Origin: Nocardioides panzhihuensis
GTDB taxonomy: Bacteria > Actinomycetota > Actinomycetes > Propionibacteriales > Nocardioidaceae
Assembly: GCF_013408335.1 (NCBI RefSeq)
Contig: NZ_JACBZR010000001.1
Span: 5,233,501 to 5,297,500 of the forward strand
Reading direction: 5' to 3'
Length of the DNA: 64,000 nucleotides
Below, piece by piece: positions 1 to 7,960 of this stretch. Numbering within the stretch: position 1 is the first letter of the stretch; each line of letters starts with the position of its first letter. Position numbers and translations under genes: made by a program. The notes beneath the pieces are model-generated. The model did no database searches. It was not told the DNA's origin and saw only the letters and a list, made by a program, of their open reading frames with translations.

Positions 1-1303
1 CCTTGATCCGCTCGCGGCCTTGGGCCTCGCCGAGGGAGCGCTCGTGGTTGTCGAGCTTCTCCCAGCCCTCGATGGTGGTGAACTCGACGCCCTTGCCGGA
101 CAGGTGCTCGAGGACCGCCGCGGTCGTGCCGTGCTCGGGCGGCGTGAGCTTGTCGAGGTCCTGGAGGAGGTTGTCGATGGTCTCCTTGGCGTCGGACTTG
201 GTGTGGCCGATGAGGCCGACCGGTCCGCGCTTGACCCACCCGGTGACGTACGTGCCGTCGATGTGGTCGCCGTTGAGGTCGAGGACCCGGCCGCCGGCGT
301 TGGGGATGACGCCGTTCTCGCTGTCGAAGGGCACATCGGGGAGCGCCTCGGAGAGGTAGCCGACGGCGCGGTAGACGGCCTGGACCGGAGTGTCGGTGAA
401 CTCGCCGGTGCCGGAGACGGTGCCGTCGCCGTTGTACTCGGTCTTCTCGCTGCGCAGCGCGACCACGCGGCCGTCCTCGCCGACGACCTCGACGGGGTTC
501 TGCATCATGTGGATGACGATCTTGTGGGGCTTCTCGCCGACGGGCGCATCCATGTACTTCAGGAGGATGTCGGCCACGAGCTTGGTCGCCTTGTGGCTCT
601 GGATCGCCTTCTCGCCGGCCTCGTCGATCTCGAAGCCCTCCTCGTTGACGACCACCTCGACCGACGGGGAGTGGGAGAGCTCGCGCAGCTCCATCGGGCT
701 GAACTTGATGTGCGCCGGGCCGCGGCGGGCGAAGACGTGGATCGTCTTGGCCGGGTTGTTCTTCAGGCCCTGGTAGACGTTGTCGGAGACCTCGGTGACC
801 AGCTGCTCGTCGGCAGGCTTGGCCAGCATGCGGGCGACGTCGAGCGCGACGTTACCGGCGCCGAGAACGGCGACCTCCTCCGCGTCGAGCGGCCATTCCC
901 GCGCCACGTCGGGGTGTCCGGCGTACCAGCTGACGAAGTCGGCCGCACCGTAGGACTGGGGCAGGTTCATCCCCGGGATGTCGAGCTCGCGGTCGGCCAT
1001 CGCGCCGGTGGCGAAGATGACGGCGTCGTAGTACCGACGCAGGTCGTCGAGCTTGAGGTCGGTGCCGAAGTCGACGTTGCCGATGAACCGAATGCTGTCC
1101 TGGTTCAGGACGCGCTTCAGCGCCTTGATGATCTCCTTGATTCGCGGGTGGTCTGGAGCCACGCCGTAACGAACCAGGCCGTAGGGAGCAGGCAGGCGCT
1201 CGATGACGTCGACGCGCGCACCAGGGTGCTCCTTCGTGAGGATGTCGGCAGCGTAGATGCCGGCCGGGCCAGCACCGACGATCGCAACGCGGATGTCACG
1301 CAT
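1..1303 (-). CDS. fprA: NADPH-ferredoxin (adrenodoxin-type) reductase, 3' end beyond window
   Basis: FAD-dependent enzyme moving electrons between NADPH and ferredoxin, for example to feed P450s or biosynthetic oxidoreductases in the cytosol. The first 434 residues are present; the family is about 450-460 residues, so only the tail is missing. The N-terminus reads MRDIRVAIVGAGPAG, the FAD-binding GxGxxG Rossmann loop, and a second dinucleotide motif (VLGAGNVALDVAR) lies near residue 160. The ending region with GWVKRGPVGLIGHTK is typical of FprA. Start is the ATG at 1303, with a weak GAAGG about 12 nt upstream. A DtxR-like palindrome sits just upstream, suggesting iron control. The long open frame antisense to it is a shadow. 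Confidence 0.93.
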   Translation of the reverse strand, partial: MRDIRVAIVGAGPAGIYAADILTKEHPGARVDVIERLPAPYGLVRYGVAPDHPRIKEIIKALKRVLNQDSIRFIGNVDFGTDLKLDDLRRYYDAVIFATGAMADRELDIPGMNLPQSYGAADFVSWYAGHPDVAREWPLDAEEVAVLGAGNVALDVARMLAKPADEQLVTEVSDNVYQGLKNNPAKTIHVFARRGPAHIKFSPMELRELSHSPSVEVVVNEEGFEIDEAGEKAIQSHKATKLVADILLKYMDAPVGEKPHKIVIHMMQNPVEVVGEDGRVVALRSEKTEYNGDGTVSGTGEFTDTPVQAVYRAVGYLSEALPDVPFDSENGVIPNAGGRVLDLNGDHIDGTYVTGWVKRGPVGLIGHTKSDAKETIDNLLQDLDKLTPPEHGTTAAVLEHLSGKGVEFTTIEGWEKLDNHERSLGEAQGRERIK

Positions 1304-1329
1304 AAGGGAGTTCAACCTTCCGTGGATGT

Positions 1330-1346
1330 ACTAAGGCAAGCCTAAA
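1330..1346 (-). promoter_or_regulatory. Possible IdeR/DtxR iron box upstream of fprA
   Basis: On the minus strand the sequence is TTTAGGCTTGCCTTAGT, an imperfect palindrome centred about 35 nt before the fprA start. The DtxR/IdeR consensus is TTAGGTTAGGCTAACCTAA; the left half and centre match well and the right half less so. Iron control of ferredoxin reductases is plausible, but binding is inferred from sequence only. Confidence 0.4.
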
Positions 1347-1621
1347 GGGGGTCGTGCAACCCTCCGAATCCGTTCCACCAGGTGGTTGCGTGGCGTACGC
1401 GGGTTTCACGCTCAATTCTAGAACGTGTTCTCGTTTGGAGCGGGTAAGAGGACGTGATCTCCGACACGTACGGCGCGTCGCGTTGCTGGTTTTGCTGGGC
1501 TGTTCGCCGCCGACGACACCTTGTGAATCGATCACAAGGCCGCCTGACCCGGCGGGCGACTCGTGGAGCATGGGTCTACCCGCACAGGCGGGGCGTTGGC
1601 GGGTGGTCTCACGCTGCCGGT

Positions 1622-1768
1622 TTAGGGGCGGCGAGTGAACCGGACGGTGCCGTCGGGCAACCGCTCGTGAACATAGGCAGGGTTGTGCGCCAGGCGGTGA
1701 TGATGGGGACACAACAGGACCCCGTCCTTCAGGTCCGTTCGTCCGCCTGCGGCCCATGGATCTAGATG
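1622..1768 (-). pseudogene. 3' fragment of DUF222/HNH endonuclease gene, cut off by IS110
   Basis: The frame from CAT (1766-1768) to TAA (1622-1624) encodes 48 residues starting HLDPWAAGGRTDLKDGVLLC and continuing PHHHRLAHNP, which is the second half of an HNH nuclease domain with the conserved G-G-x-T-D-L, LC-x-HH motif. It has no start of its own. It joins in frame to the fragment at 3124-4239 if the insertion 1769-3123 is removed, giving CDAH-HLDPW and a 420-residue protein of normal family length. Confidence 0.88.
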
Positions 1769-1784
1769 GATGCTCCTATGCATG

Positions 1785-2870
1785 TCAAGCGGCGGGTTCG
1801 TGCTCTGCGGCTGGTTTGTTGAGGTCTGTCAGGAGAGCGCGGTAGAGCTCGCGGACGGCCGCGCGCTTGAGGCATCGGATGATCTCGCTTTTGGTCTTTC
1901 CTTCGGCGGTGCGGCGGGTGACGTAGGCCTTGGTGGGTTCGTGCCATCGGAGCCGGTTGATGATGATCATGTGAATCGCGGAGTTGGCTCTCCGGTCGCC
2001 GCCGCGGTGGAGTCGATGCCGGGTTGTGTTGCCGCTGCTGGCTGGGATCGGGGCGACACCGCAGAGGCGTGCGAGTGAGGCCTCGGTTGAGATCCTGTCG
2101 CGGTTCTCTCCTGCGGTGGTCAGGAGTTGCGCAGCTGCTTCAGGTCCGGCGCCGAAGACCTGGAGCAGGGCGGGCGCTGCGTGTTGAACGAGTTCTGTGA
2201 GTTGCTGGTTGGCTTCCTCGATCTCTTCATCGAGAGCTTGAACGCGCCGTGCGAGTCGGCGCAGCATCGTCTTGGCGATGACTGTCAGCTCCCCGGACTG
2301 GGTTGAGGTCGTTGGTCGCAGGCGTAAGCAGCGGGCAACCAGTGCGGCGCGGTTGAGCCCTCGCAGCTGTTCGCGCAGTGGTTCGGGAGCGGAGTAGATC
2401 AGGCCGTGCATCTGGTTGATCGCGGCCTTGCGTGCTTTCGAGGCGCTGCGCCTGGTGGTTTGGATCATTCGGATCGCTTCTACGTTCCCGTTGCGTGTCT
2501 TGGGGACCGTGGTGGCCATGCCGGCCAGCACGGCGCGCGCAGCATTGATCGCGTCTAGAGGGTCCGACTTGCCCTGCAGATACCGGGCCTGACGGTTCGC
2601 GCGGACGACCTCGATGACGACCACGTCGCGGCTGGTGAGGTACCGGGTGAGCCCTGCTCCGTAAGACCCGGTTCCCTCGACCCCGACCGCTTCGACCCTC
2701 CCGTACCGCTGCAGCCACTTGAGGGCTTGGGCGTAGCCCTTCGCAGTTGCTGGGAACTCGCTGTCGCCCAGCAACTTCCCTGTTCGCGCGTCGAGCGCAG
2801 CGCAGTGGTGAGTGGCGCCGTGGGTATCGACGCCGCCGATCACCTCGCGATCCTCGCTTCGATTCGTCAT
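1785..2870 (-). CDS. IS110-family transposase (DEDD recombinase)
   Basis: Recombinase moving the surrounding element; 361 residues from the ATG at 2870 (an upstream in-frame start exists at 2939, but MTNRSEDREVIGGVD fits the family N-terminus better). The RuvC-like DEDD_Tnp domain is intact: Asp in GVDTHG (about residue 15), Glu in GVEGTGSYG, and the Asp pair in SDPLDAINAARA. The C-terminal Tnp20 domain has LCGVAPIPASSGNTTRHRL with its conserved serine. Active residues and length look normal, so the element may still be mobile. Known IS110 enzymes act with a guide RNA from the element's non-coding end. Confidence 0.93.
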   Translation of the reverse strand: MTNRSEDREVIGGVDTHGATHHCAALDARTGKLLGDSEFPATAKGYAQALKWLQRYGRVEAVGVEGTGSYGAGLTRYLTSRDVVVIEVVRANRQARYLQGKSDPLDAINAARAVLAGMATTVPKTRNGNVEAIRMIQTTRRSASKARKAAINQMHGLIYSAPEPLREQLRGLNRAALVARCLRLRPTTSTQSGELTVIAKTMLRRLARRVQALDEEIEEANQQLTELVQHAAPALLQVFGAGPEAAAQLLTTAGENRDRISTEASLARLCGVAPIPASSGNTTRHRLHRGGDRRANSAIHMIIINRLRWHEPTKAYVTRRTAEGKTKSEIIRCLKRAAVRELYRALLTDLNKPAAEHEPAA

Positions 2871-3123
2871 GCTGGTGATGCCGTCCTCTCCTCGTCGGGT
2901 GGATGGACAGACCACCGGCATCGCCAGGGCGGACAACACAGAGATGGGCGTGTTCCTAGCAGGCTCCTATCAAGTCACGCCCAGCGTGCCGGTGGTCTGA
3001 CAGCACGCCACCTCGTGCAACGGTCGACCAATCCATTTCAGGACAGGCGCGCTTCATGCTCGCGCCGTCAATGAGCGCTCAGAGTCAGGCCGCCACACGA
3101 GATGACGCACCGACATCCTCTCT
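2871..3123 (-). ncRNA. Candidate bridge/seek RNA region of the IS110 element
   Basis: Non-coding left end of the element between its boundary and the transposase start, 253 nt. In the IS110 subgroup the guide RNA that pairs with target and donor DNA is encoded here, upstream of the recombinase. Placement is from family knowledge; I did not fold the RNA or identify the two guide loops, so exact RNA ends are unknown. Confidence 0.35.
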
Positions 3124-4239
3124 ATGGGCATCGCACCATTCCGGTGGCATGTCACAGCCTTCGGCCTGGCAGCACTTCTGCTGCAACCGGAGTGCTTTGC
3201 GTTGGATCGGTACGAAGACCCTGCTGGTCCGGCCCATATCCAGGACCTCACTGTCACCGCCCAACACCCACGGGATGATGGTGGCGTTGCACGCCATCCG
3301 ACGAGCTTCTGCTGCAGTGATGGTGGTCCCGTTGGTCTCGTCGTAGCCCAACGTGGCGGTGCCGAGCTCTTTGCGGAGCTCCTCCAGGGAGATCACGACG
3401 TTGACCACGGTCGCGTCACCACCGTGGCGGGGCAGCGAACTGGGGTCGATGGTCTCGATCAGCCGCGCGAACCCTTGTCCCATCATCCGCTCCCACGGCG
3501 GGAGCGGAGAGCCTTTGTCGACTAGTTGCTGCTTACGGGGCTGGGCCCAAGCTTCGACCTGCTTCTTGAACCGCATTCCGATCGATGTCGGGAGAACACC
3601 GTCGAAGCCGACGGTCCCGTCGTGGTTGTCCCACACCCGGAGCGCGGTCTTCTGCTGGGCACGTTCCTCCTCAGCCAGGAGTGCTTTGGCTTCGGCTTCT
3701 TCGAACCGGTCGGGGTCGATCGCAGTCAGGACCCGTTTGCCGGCGTTCTGGAGTTCTTTGGCGGTGGCCTGGGTGGCGTAGTCGACCAGCAGCTTCTCAG
3801 CCAAGACCAGGTCCTCGCCAGTGGTGACCGGGTCGGCCTCGATCTTGTCGAGTGTCTCGGTGATCACCCGAGCCTTGTCCTGAGAGACAACACCTTCAGC
3901 GAGGCCGGCAGCGACCAACTCATACTTCGCCACCGCACGGGCGAGCTTGATCTGCGACCGCGCCGCGCCTTTGTCGACCAGCAGCTCGGCACGCATCCAC
4001 GCCGAAGCGTCCTTGTCGCCGGTCTCTGCAGCGATGTCACCTGAGCCTGCCAGCACCCGCAGCGTCAATGCGGCTTGTTGGGCTTGGAGCTTCTCCACTC
4101 GGGCCAGGAAGTCTTTCTTCTGACTGGTCCGCCAGTAGGTCGGGTCCGTCGCGAGGAGCTGTTCGAGGGAGGTTTCGATGGCAGCAAGAGCCGACGAGAC
4201 GAGGTCTCCAGGGCTGGTGCCCCAGTGGTCGATACTCAT
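3124..4239 (-). pseudogene. 5' part of DUF222/HNH endonuclease gene, truncated by IS110
   Basis: Encodes 372 host residues before the insertion, then 11 element-derived residues to a stop at 3085-3087. The DUF222 (13E12-repeat-like) domain covers most of it, with the beginning of the HNH domain at the end (C-x4-C with GCDMPPEWCDAH). Start is the ATG at 4239 after GGGAGG with 8-nt spacing; a GTG at 4248 overlaps that SD and is less likely. The second His and the C-terminal Cys/His of the HNH site are in the stranded 3' fragment (1622-1768), so nuclease activity should be lost. This family is multi-copy in actinobacteria and linked to mobile DNA; its role is not settled. Confidence 0.9.
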
Positions 4240-4768
4240 CGCTGTCACCTCCCTTCAAAGGCGTGTCGTACTGCCTCCGATTCTACTCCAAACCAGCCTT
4301 TCTGAACACCTATTTATGCAGGTCAAGCAAGGTTTTCGCGGTGAGCGAACGGCGTCAACCTGTGCATGCTAAGCGGCCCGTAGGGCCACCCTGTCACCCA
4401 CGATCAGCGCCGTTTCGAAGCAAGATTCCGCTGCGCCACACCCGGGCCGCCGCCCCGATAGCCAGCCAAATCCTTTCTCGACATGGTCCGGTGTCCAGGA
4501 TCGCCGAAGGCGACCGGCGGAGCCGGCGGCCGAAGGCCGTCCTTGACTCCGGGGCAGGTCGAGAAGACCCTCGAAGCCGGGTCGGCGGCCCTGTCCGGCC
4601 TTCGGGTGGGACCTTCCGGCAGGGAGCTGTGTTGGTCTCGACACGCCTCCGCCTAGCGGCTCCGGCGGCTCGACCAGCGGGGCGAGGGTTTCGACAAGCT
4701 CGACCAGCGAAGTCTCGACAAGCCCACCGAAACACGAGATCCAACCCACCTGGCCGATCTCAACCCGC
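4240..4768. other. Intergenic region with degenerate repeats, no gene
   Basis: 529 bases between the DUF222 gene and the next regulator. No convincing coding frame. The right half is dense in short actinobacterial intergenic repeat motifs, such as GGTTTCGACAAGCTCGACCA around 4688 and a related TCTCGACAAGC near 4712, plus the 50-bp repeat listed at 4627-4676. Confidence 0.6.
4627..4676 (+). repeat. 50-bp dispersed repeat, copy A
   Basis: Matches 29543-29592 in inverted orientation over 50 bp with a single mismatch (CCGCC versus CCACC in the core). It contains a self-complementary CCGCC...GGCGG segment that could fold. Both copies are just outside genes, as for REP-like elements. Confidence 0.85.
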
Positions 4769-5623
4769 TCAGCCAGGTGACGAGTCCACGGGAGCGAGCT
4801 GCTGGGTGCCGATGACGCGGAGGAGCTCGAGCTTCTCCGCGGCGTCGGTGCCCTCGAGCGGAAAGTAGGCGAGCAGCTTCACGTCGGCCTCCTCGGTGAG
4901 CAGGACCTCGCAGCGTACGGCGACCGCGCCGACCTCGGGGTGGACGAACGTCTTCACATCGGCACGCCGCACAGCCACCTCGTGGCGCTCCCACAGCCGG
5001 CGGAACTCCTCGCTCACCTCGAGGAGGTCATGCACCAAGGAGGTGATGTCGGGATCGCCCGCCCGTCGGGCGTACGTCGCCCGAAGATCCATCACGTGAC
5101 CGGCCGACATCCGGTCCCAATCCTCAGTCGGCGCGGGCCGAAGGTCGGGCTCGGTGAACCACCGCCACATCAGGTTGCGTCCCCGGCCGGGCCTGTCGGG
5201 CAGCGGCGGCAGCAGCGCCGTGGCGAGCGGGTTGAGCCAGGCGAGCTCGCCGGTGTCGGTGCAGATCACGACAGGGATGTCGGTCAGTCGTCGGGCGAGC
5301 GCGATCAGGCCGGGACGTACGTAGTTGCCGGCCCGCCGCGCGGGCGGCGTCATCCCGGCGAGGTAGAAGAGGTGGTCGCGCTCATCGAGATCGCACTGCA
5401 GCGCCCGCGCGATCGCGGAGAGCACCGACTCCGACGGGGCCGACCCACGCGCCTGCTCCAGCCGCGTGTAATGGTCGGTCGAGACCCCGGCGAGCGAGGC
5501 GATCTCCTCCCGACGAAGCCCAGGAGTACGCCGCCGCAGACCATCCGGAAGGCCGACGTCGGAGGGGCGGAGCAGCTCCCGGCGGCGGCGAAGGAAGTCG
5601 GCGAGCTCGCTGCGATCGGTCAC
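4769..5623 (-). CDS. XRE-family regulator with MmyB-like ligand-binding domain
   Basis: Cytosolic DNA-binding regulator, 284 residues. The N-terminal HTH (about residues 10-70) includes the family signature RTPGLRREEIASLAGVS followed by YTRLEQARG. The rest is the MmyB-like ligand-binding domain (LAWLNPLATALL, RNLMWRWF, FVHPEVGAV), a PAS-like fold reported to bind fatty acids in one characterised member. GTG start at 5623 with GGAGG 8 nt upstream. It is divergent from an aldo/keto reductase, and the 100-bp gap holds a palindrome that may be its operator. Its target is inferred to be that neighbour. Confidence 0.9.
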   Translation of the reverse strand: MTDRSELADFLRRRRELLRPSDVGLPDGLRRRTPGLRREEIASLAGVSTDHYTRLEQARGSAPSESVLSAIARALQCDLDERDHLFYLAGMTPPARRAGNYVRPGLIALARRLTDIPVVICTDTGELAWLNPLATALLPPLPDRPGRGRNLMWRWFTEPDLRPAPTEDWDRMSAGHVMDLRATYARRAGDPDITSLVHDLLEVSEEFRRLWERHEVAVRRADVKTFVHPEVGAVAVRCEVLLTEEADVKLLAYFPLEGTDAAEKLELLRVIGTQQLAPVDSSPG

Positions 5624-5653
5624 GCGCCCATCCTCCGTCTGCCGTGGCTGGTT

Positions 5654-5678
5654 ATCCAGGGACGGCCTGTCCCCGGAT
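5654..5678. promoter_or_regulatory. Palindrome between divergent regulator and aldo/keto reductase
   Basis: ATCCAGGGAC-GGCCT-GTCCCCGGAT: 10-bp arms with one mismatch and a 5-bp spacer, centred in the gap between the MmyB-like regulator and the reductase. Position suggests the operator for the regulator. Confidence 0.45.
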
Positions 5679-5723
5679 GTGTTGTGCCTTCCGAGGCCCT
5701 ACCGAGCGCCGCAGGCTGAAGGC

Positions 5724-6740
5724 ATGACGACCCACAACATCAAGTTCAGCAGCAGCCGACAGCTCGGCAAGAACGGTCCCACGGTCACCTTCCCCGCCCT
5801 CGGCGGGATGAGCCTCTCCGGTGTCTACGGCGCGGTCGACGACGAGGAGGGCGTACGCGTCATCCACGCCTACCTCGACGCCGGCGGCACTCTCATCGAC
5901 ACCGGCGACTTCTACGGCGCCGGACACAACGAGATGCTGATCGCCCGGGCGCTGCGCGAGCGCAACCGCGACGACGTGGTGCTCTCGGTGAAGTTCGGTG
6001 CGCTGCTGACCCCGGTCGGGATGCCGGCGGGCTTCGACGGCCGTCCCGAGGCGGTCAAGTCCTTCCTGACTTACTCCCTCCAGCGTCTCGGCACCGATCA
6101 CGTCGACATCTACCGCCCCGCGCGCGTGGACCCGCAGGTGCCGATCGAGGAGACCGTGGGCGCCGTCCAGGAGCTGGTGGAGGCGGGCTACGTACGCCAC
6201 GTCGGGCTGAGCGAGGTCGGCGCCGACACGATCCGCCGCGCCGTCGCGGTGGCCCCGATCAGCGACCTGCAGATCGAGTATTCCCTGCTCAGCAGAGGGA
6301 TCGAGACCAACGGCATCCTGGACACCTGCCGCGAGGTGGGCATCGGCATCACCGCCTACAGCGTCCTCGGCCGCGGCCTGATCGGCGGCAGCGGTGCCCT
6401 GGGCGGCTCCCTCGCCCTCATGCCGCGCTTCCAGGGCGACAACCTCGACCACAACCGCGCGCTGCTCACCACCCTGGAGGAGATCGCCGCGGACAAGGGC
6501 ATCACCCTGGCGCAGCTCGCGATCGCCTGGGTCGCCGCCCGCGGCGAGCACATCGTGCCCGTCATCGGATCGCGCCGGGTGAGCCAGGTCGGCTCCATGA
6601 TCGACGCGAACGCAGTCGTGCTCGACGACGCCGATATCGCCCGTATCGACGCCGCCGTCCCTGTGGGTTCCGCCCGCGGCGATCGTTATCCGACCCAGTT
6701 CATGGACCAGCTCGACAGCGAGCGACCGGTCGCAGGCTGA
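5724..6740 (+). CDS. Aldo/keto reductase
   Basis: NADPH-dependent carbonyl reductase fold, 338 residues. ATG at 5724 follows GAAGG. The start LGKNGPTVTFPALGGMSLSG, the GDFYGAGHNE segment (Asp and Tyr of the catalytic tetrad) and the Lys in LSVKFG are conserved. The usual tetrad His, normally in a Y-x-H-R-V-D-P motif, is replaced: the sequence reads IYRPARVDP. The C-terminal NADP-binding part includes VPVIGSRR. The substrate is unknown. Probably controlled by the divergent MmyB-like regulator. Confidence 0.88.
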   Translation: MTTHNIKFSSSRQLGKNGPTVTFPALGGMSLSGVYGAVDDEEGVRVIHAYLDAGGTLIDTGDFYGAGHNEMLIARALRERNRDDVVLSVKFGALLTPVGMPAGFDGRPEAVKSFLTYSLQRLGTDHVDIYRPARVDPQVPIEETVGAVQELVEAGYVRHVGLSEVGADTIRRAVAVAPISDLQIEYSLLSRGIETNGILDTCREVGIGITAYSVLGRGLIGGSGALGGSLALMPRFQGDNLDHNRALLTTLEEIAADKGITLAQLAIAWVAARGEHIVPVIGSRRVSQVGSMIDANAVVLDDADIARIDAAVPVGSARGDRYPTQFMDQLDSERPVAG

Positions 6741-6748
6741 CGGGCTGG

Positions 6749-7846
6749 TCAGGCGGTCGGATCGGTCGCACGCCAACGCAACGGGTCCTCCTCGGACTCC
6801 TCGACGACATGCGCGGCCAGGCCGGCCGTCCGGCCGACCTGGAAGAACACCTCCGCGGCGGCATCCGGAAGGTCGCAGGTGAGGATGAGTGCCGCCAGAG
6901 CGCCGTCGATGTTCGGCCGGCGATCGGTGCGGGAGGCGATCTCGTCCAGGCGGGCCAGGGCCGGCGCGGAGCAGTCGACGAGGGCCAGGCGAGCGAGGAT
7001 CGCCTCGGCCCGGGGGTCACCCTCGGGGTGGCGCCAGTGCCCGAAGCCGGGCATCGGGCGGCTCGGGTCGGACGGCGGGCCGTCCCGGAGCACGGCGAGC
7101 GCGGACGGCCCGATGCCACCGTGCAGCTGCCCCGAGAGCGCGGCGTACCCGGCGACCAGACAGTCGTACGCCGAGGACCGGGCGGAGGCCGCGACCCTGG
7201 CCGCCACCACCGAGGCGGCCAGGCCGTGGTCGACGAGTGCGACCAGCGCGGTGTTCAGCGTCGCCACCTCTCGCGGGCTGCCCGGACGTCCCGCGACGGC
7301 GTTGAAGAGCGCGTCGGGGACCGGCCGGTCCGGCTCCGGCCCGCCGCCGAGGGCGATCGGTACGGCACCGAGCAGCCCCTTGGCGATGCCGGCAGCGGCG
7401 GCGGGCTCGACCCACTCACCGTGGGACCCCGCCCACTGCGCGAGGGCGGGGAGCCGGCGGTCGAGCGGCAGCGCGGACAGATGAGCCGGCACGGAGACGG
7501 CGATCGCGGGCGCCGGTCCCAGGACGAGCTCGACCACCTCGTCCAGCGACTCGTCGGCCAGGTCGGCCAGCGGTACGCCGCGCAGGAACAGCTCCCCCTC
7601 ACGTACCTCGCTCACGCTCGAGCGGACCGAACGCATCGGCAGCACGCCGAGCGGGGAGCCGGGATGGTGACGGGTGCCGGCGAGCACGTCGATCTCGGCC
7701 CGGTCGAACAGACTCTCGCCGCCGCTGCGCCGCCGGGTGAGCAGGCCGCGGCTGACATAGGTGTAGAGCGTCGTGCGCTTCACCCCGAGGCGCTGGGCCG
7801 CCTCCCGGGTCGTGATCCACTCCGTCACGACGACACTCTCGCTCAC
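6749..7846 (-). CDS. Citrate synthase family protein with N-terminal HTH
   Basis: 365 residues. Residues about 8-55 form a MerR/excisionase-like HTH (TTREAAQRLGVKRTTLYTYVS, then SLFDRAEID). The remainder is a citrate synthase domain: LHGGIGPSAL, GFGHWRHPEGDPR and RPNID carry equivalents of the His-His-Asp catalytic set. The family acts on oxaloacetate or a related oxoacid with an acyl-CoA; the added HTH could allow DNA binding, but no regulatory role is shown. GTG start at 7846 with GGAG 7 nt upstream; GTG 7828 is an alternative. Divergent from the DUF2332 gene. Distinct from the housekeeping enzyme, which is longer (about 430 residues). Confidence 0.85.
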   Translation of the reverse strand: MSESVVVTEWITTREAAQRLGVKRTTLYTYVSRGLLTRRRSGGESLFDRAEIDVLAGTRHHPGSPLGVLPMRSVRSSVSEVREGELFLRGVPLADLADESLDEVVELVLGPAPAIAVSVPAHLSALPLDRRLPALAQWAGSHGEWVEPAAAAGIAKGLLGAVPIALGGGPEPDRPVPDALFNAVAGRPGSPREVATLNTALVALVDHGLAASVVAARVAASARSSAYDCLVAGYAALSGQLHGGIGPSALAVLRDGPPSDPSRPMPGFGHWRHPEGDPRAEAILARLALVDCSAPALARLDEIASRTDRRPNIDGALAALILTCDLPDAAAEVFFQVGRTAGLAAHVVEESEEDPLRWRATDPTA

Positions 7847-7960
7847 GGATCGGCTCCGGCGCCATGTCGACTCGATCGACATCGCGCCGCCCCGCCCCGC
7901 GGCGCCACGGTGGGGTCTCGACAACCCCGACCACCGGGACCTGATCCAGGAAGAGACGCC

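Larger units (their letters stand above)
1769..3123 (-). mobile_element. IS110-family insertion sequence in a DUF222/HNH gene
   Basis: About 1355 bp separating two halves of one reading frame. The ends are defined by the host gene: in minus orientation the host reads GCGATGCCCAT, then the element begins AGAGAGGATG and ends GGAGCATC, then the host resumes CATCTAGATCC. No long terminal inverted repeats are visible, as expected for IS110. Either no target duplication or a 3-bp CAT duplication occurred; the HNH consensus AHH favours no duplication. It carries one transposase (1785-2870) and about 250 nt of non-coding sequence upstream of it. Confidence 0.9.

Noticed and set aside
20..1345. Long open frame on the plus strand antisense to the ferredoxin reductase
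   Set aside because: The minus frame encodes a clear FprA with FAD and NADP motifs; the plus frame has no motif, and its Val/Asp/Gly/Leu-rich composition is typical of a GC-rich antisense shadow.
2871..2939. Upstream start for the IS110 transposase at 2939
   Set aside because: The extra 23 residues (rich in Pro and Arg) do not resemble the family N-terminus, and they would overlap the presumed guide-RNA region; the ATG at 2870 fits better.
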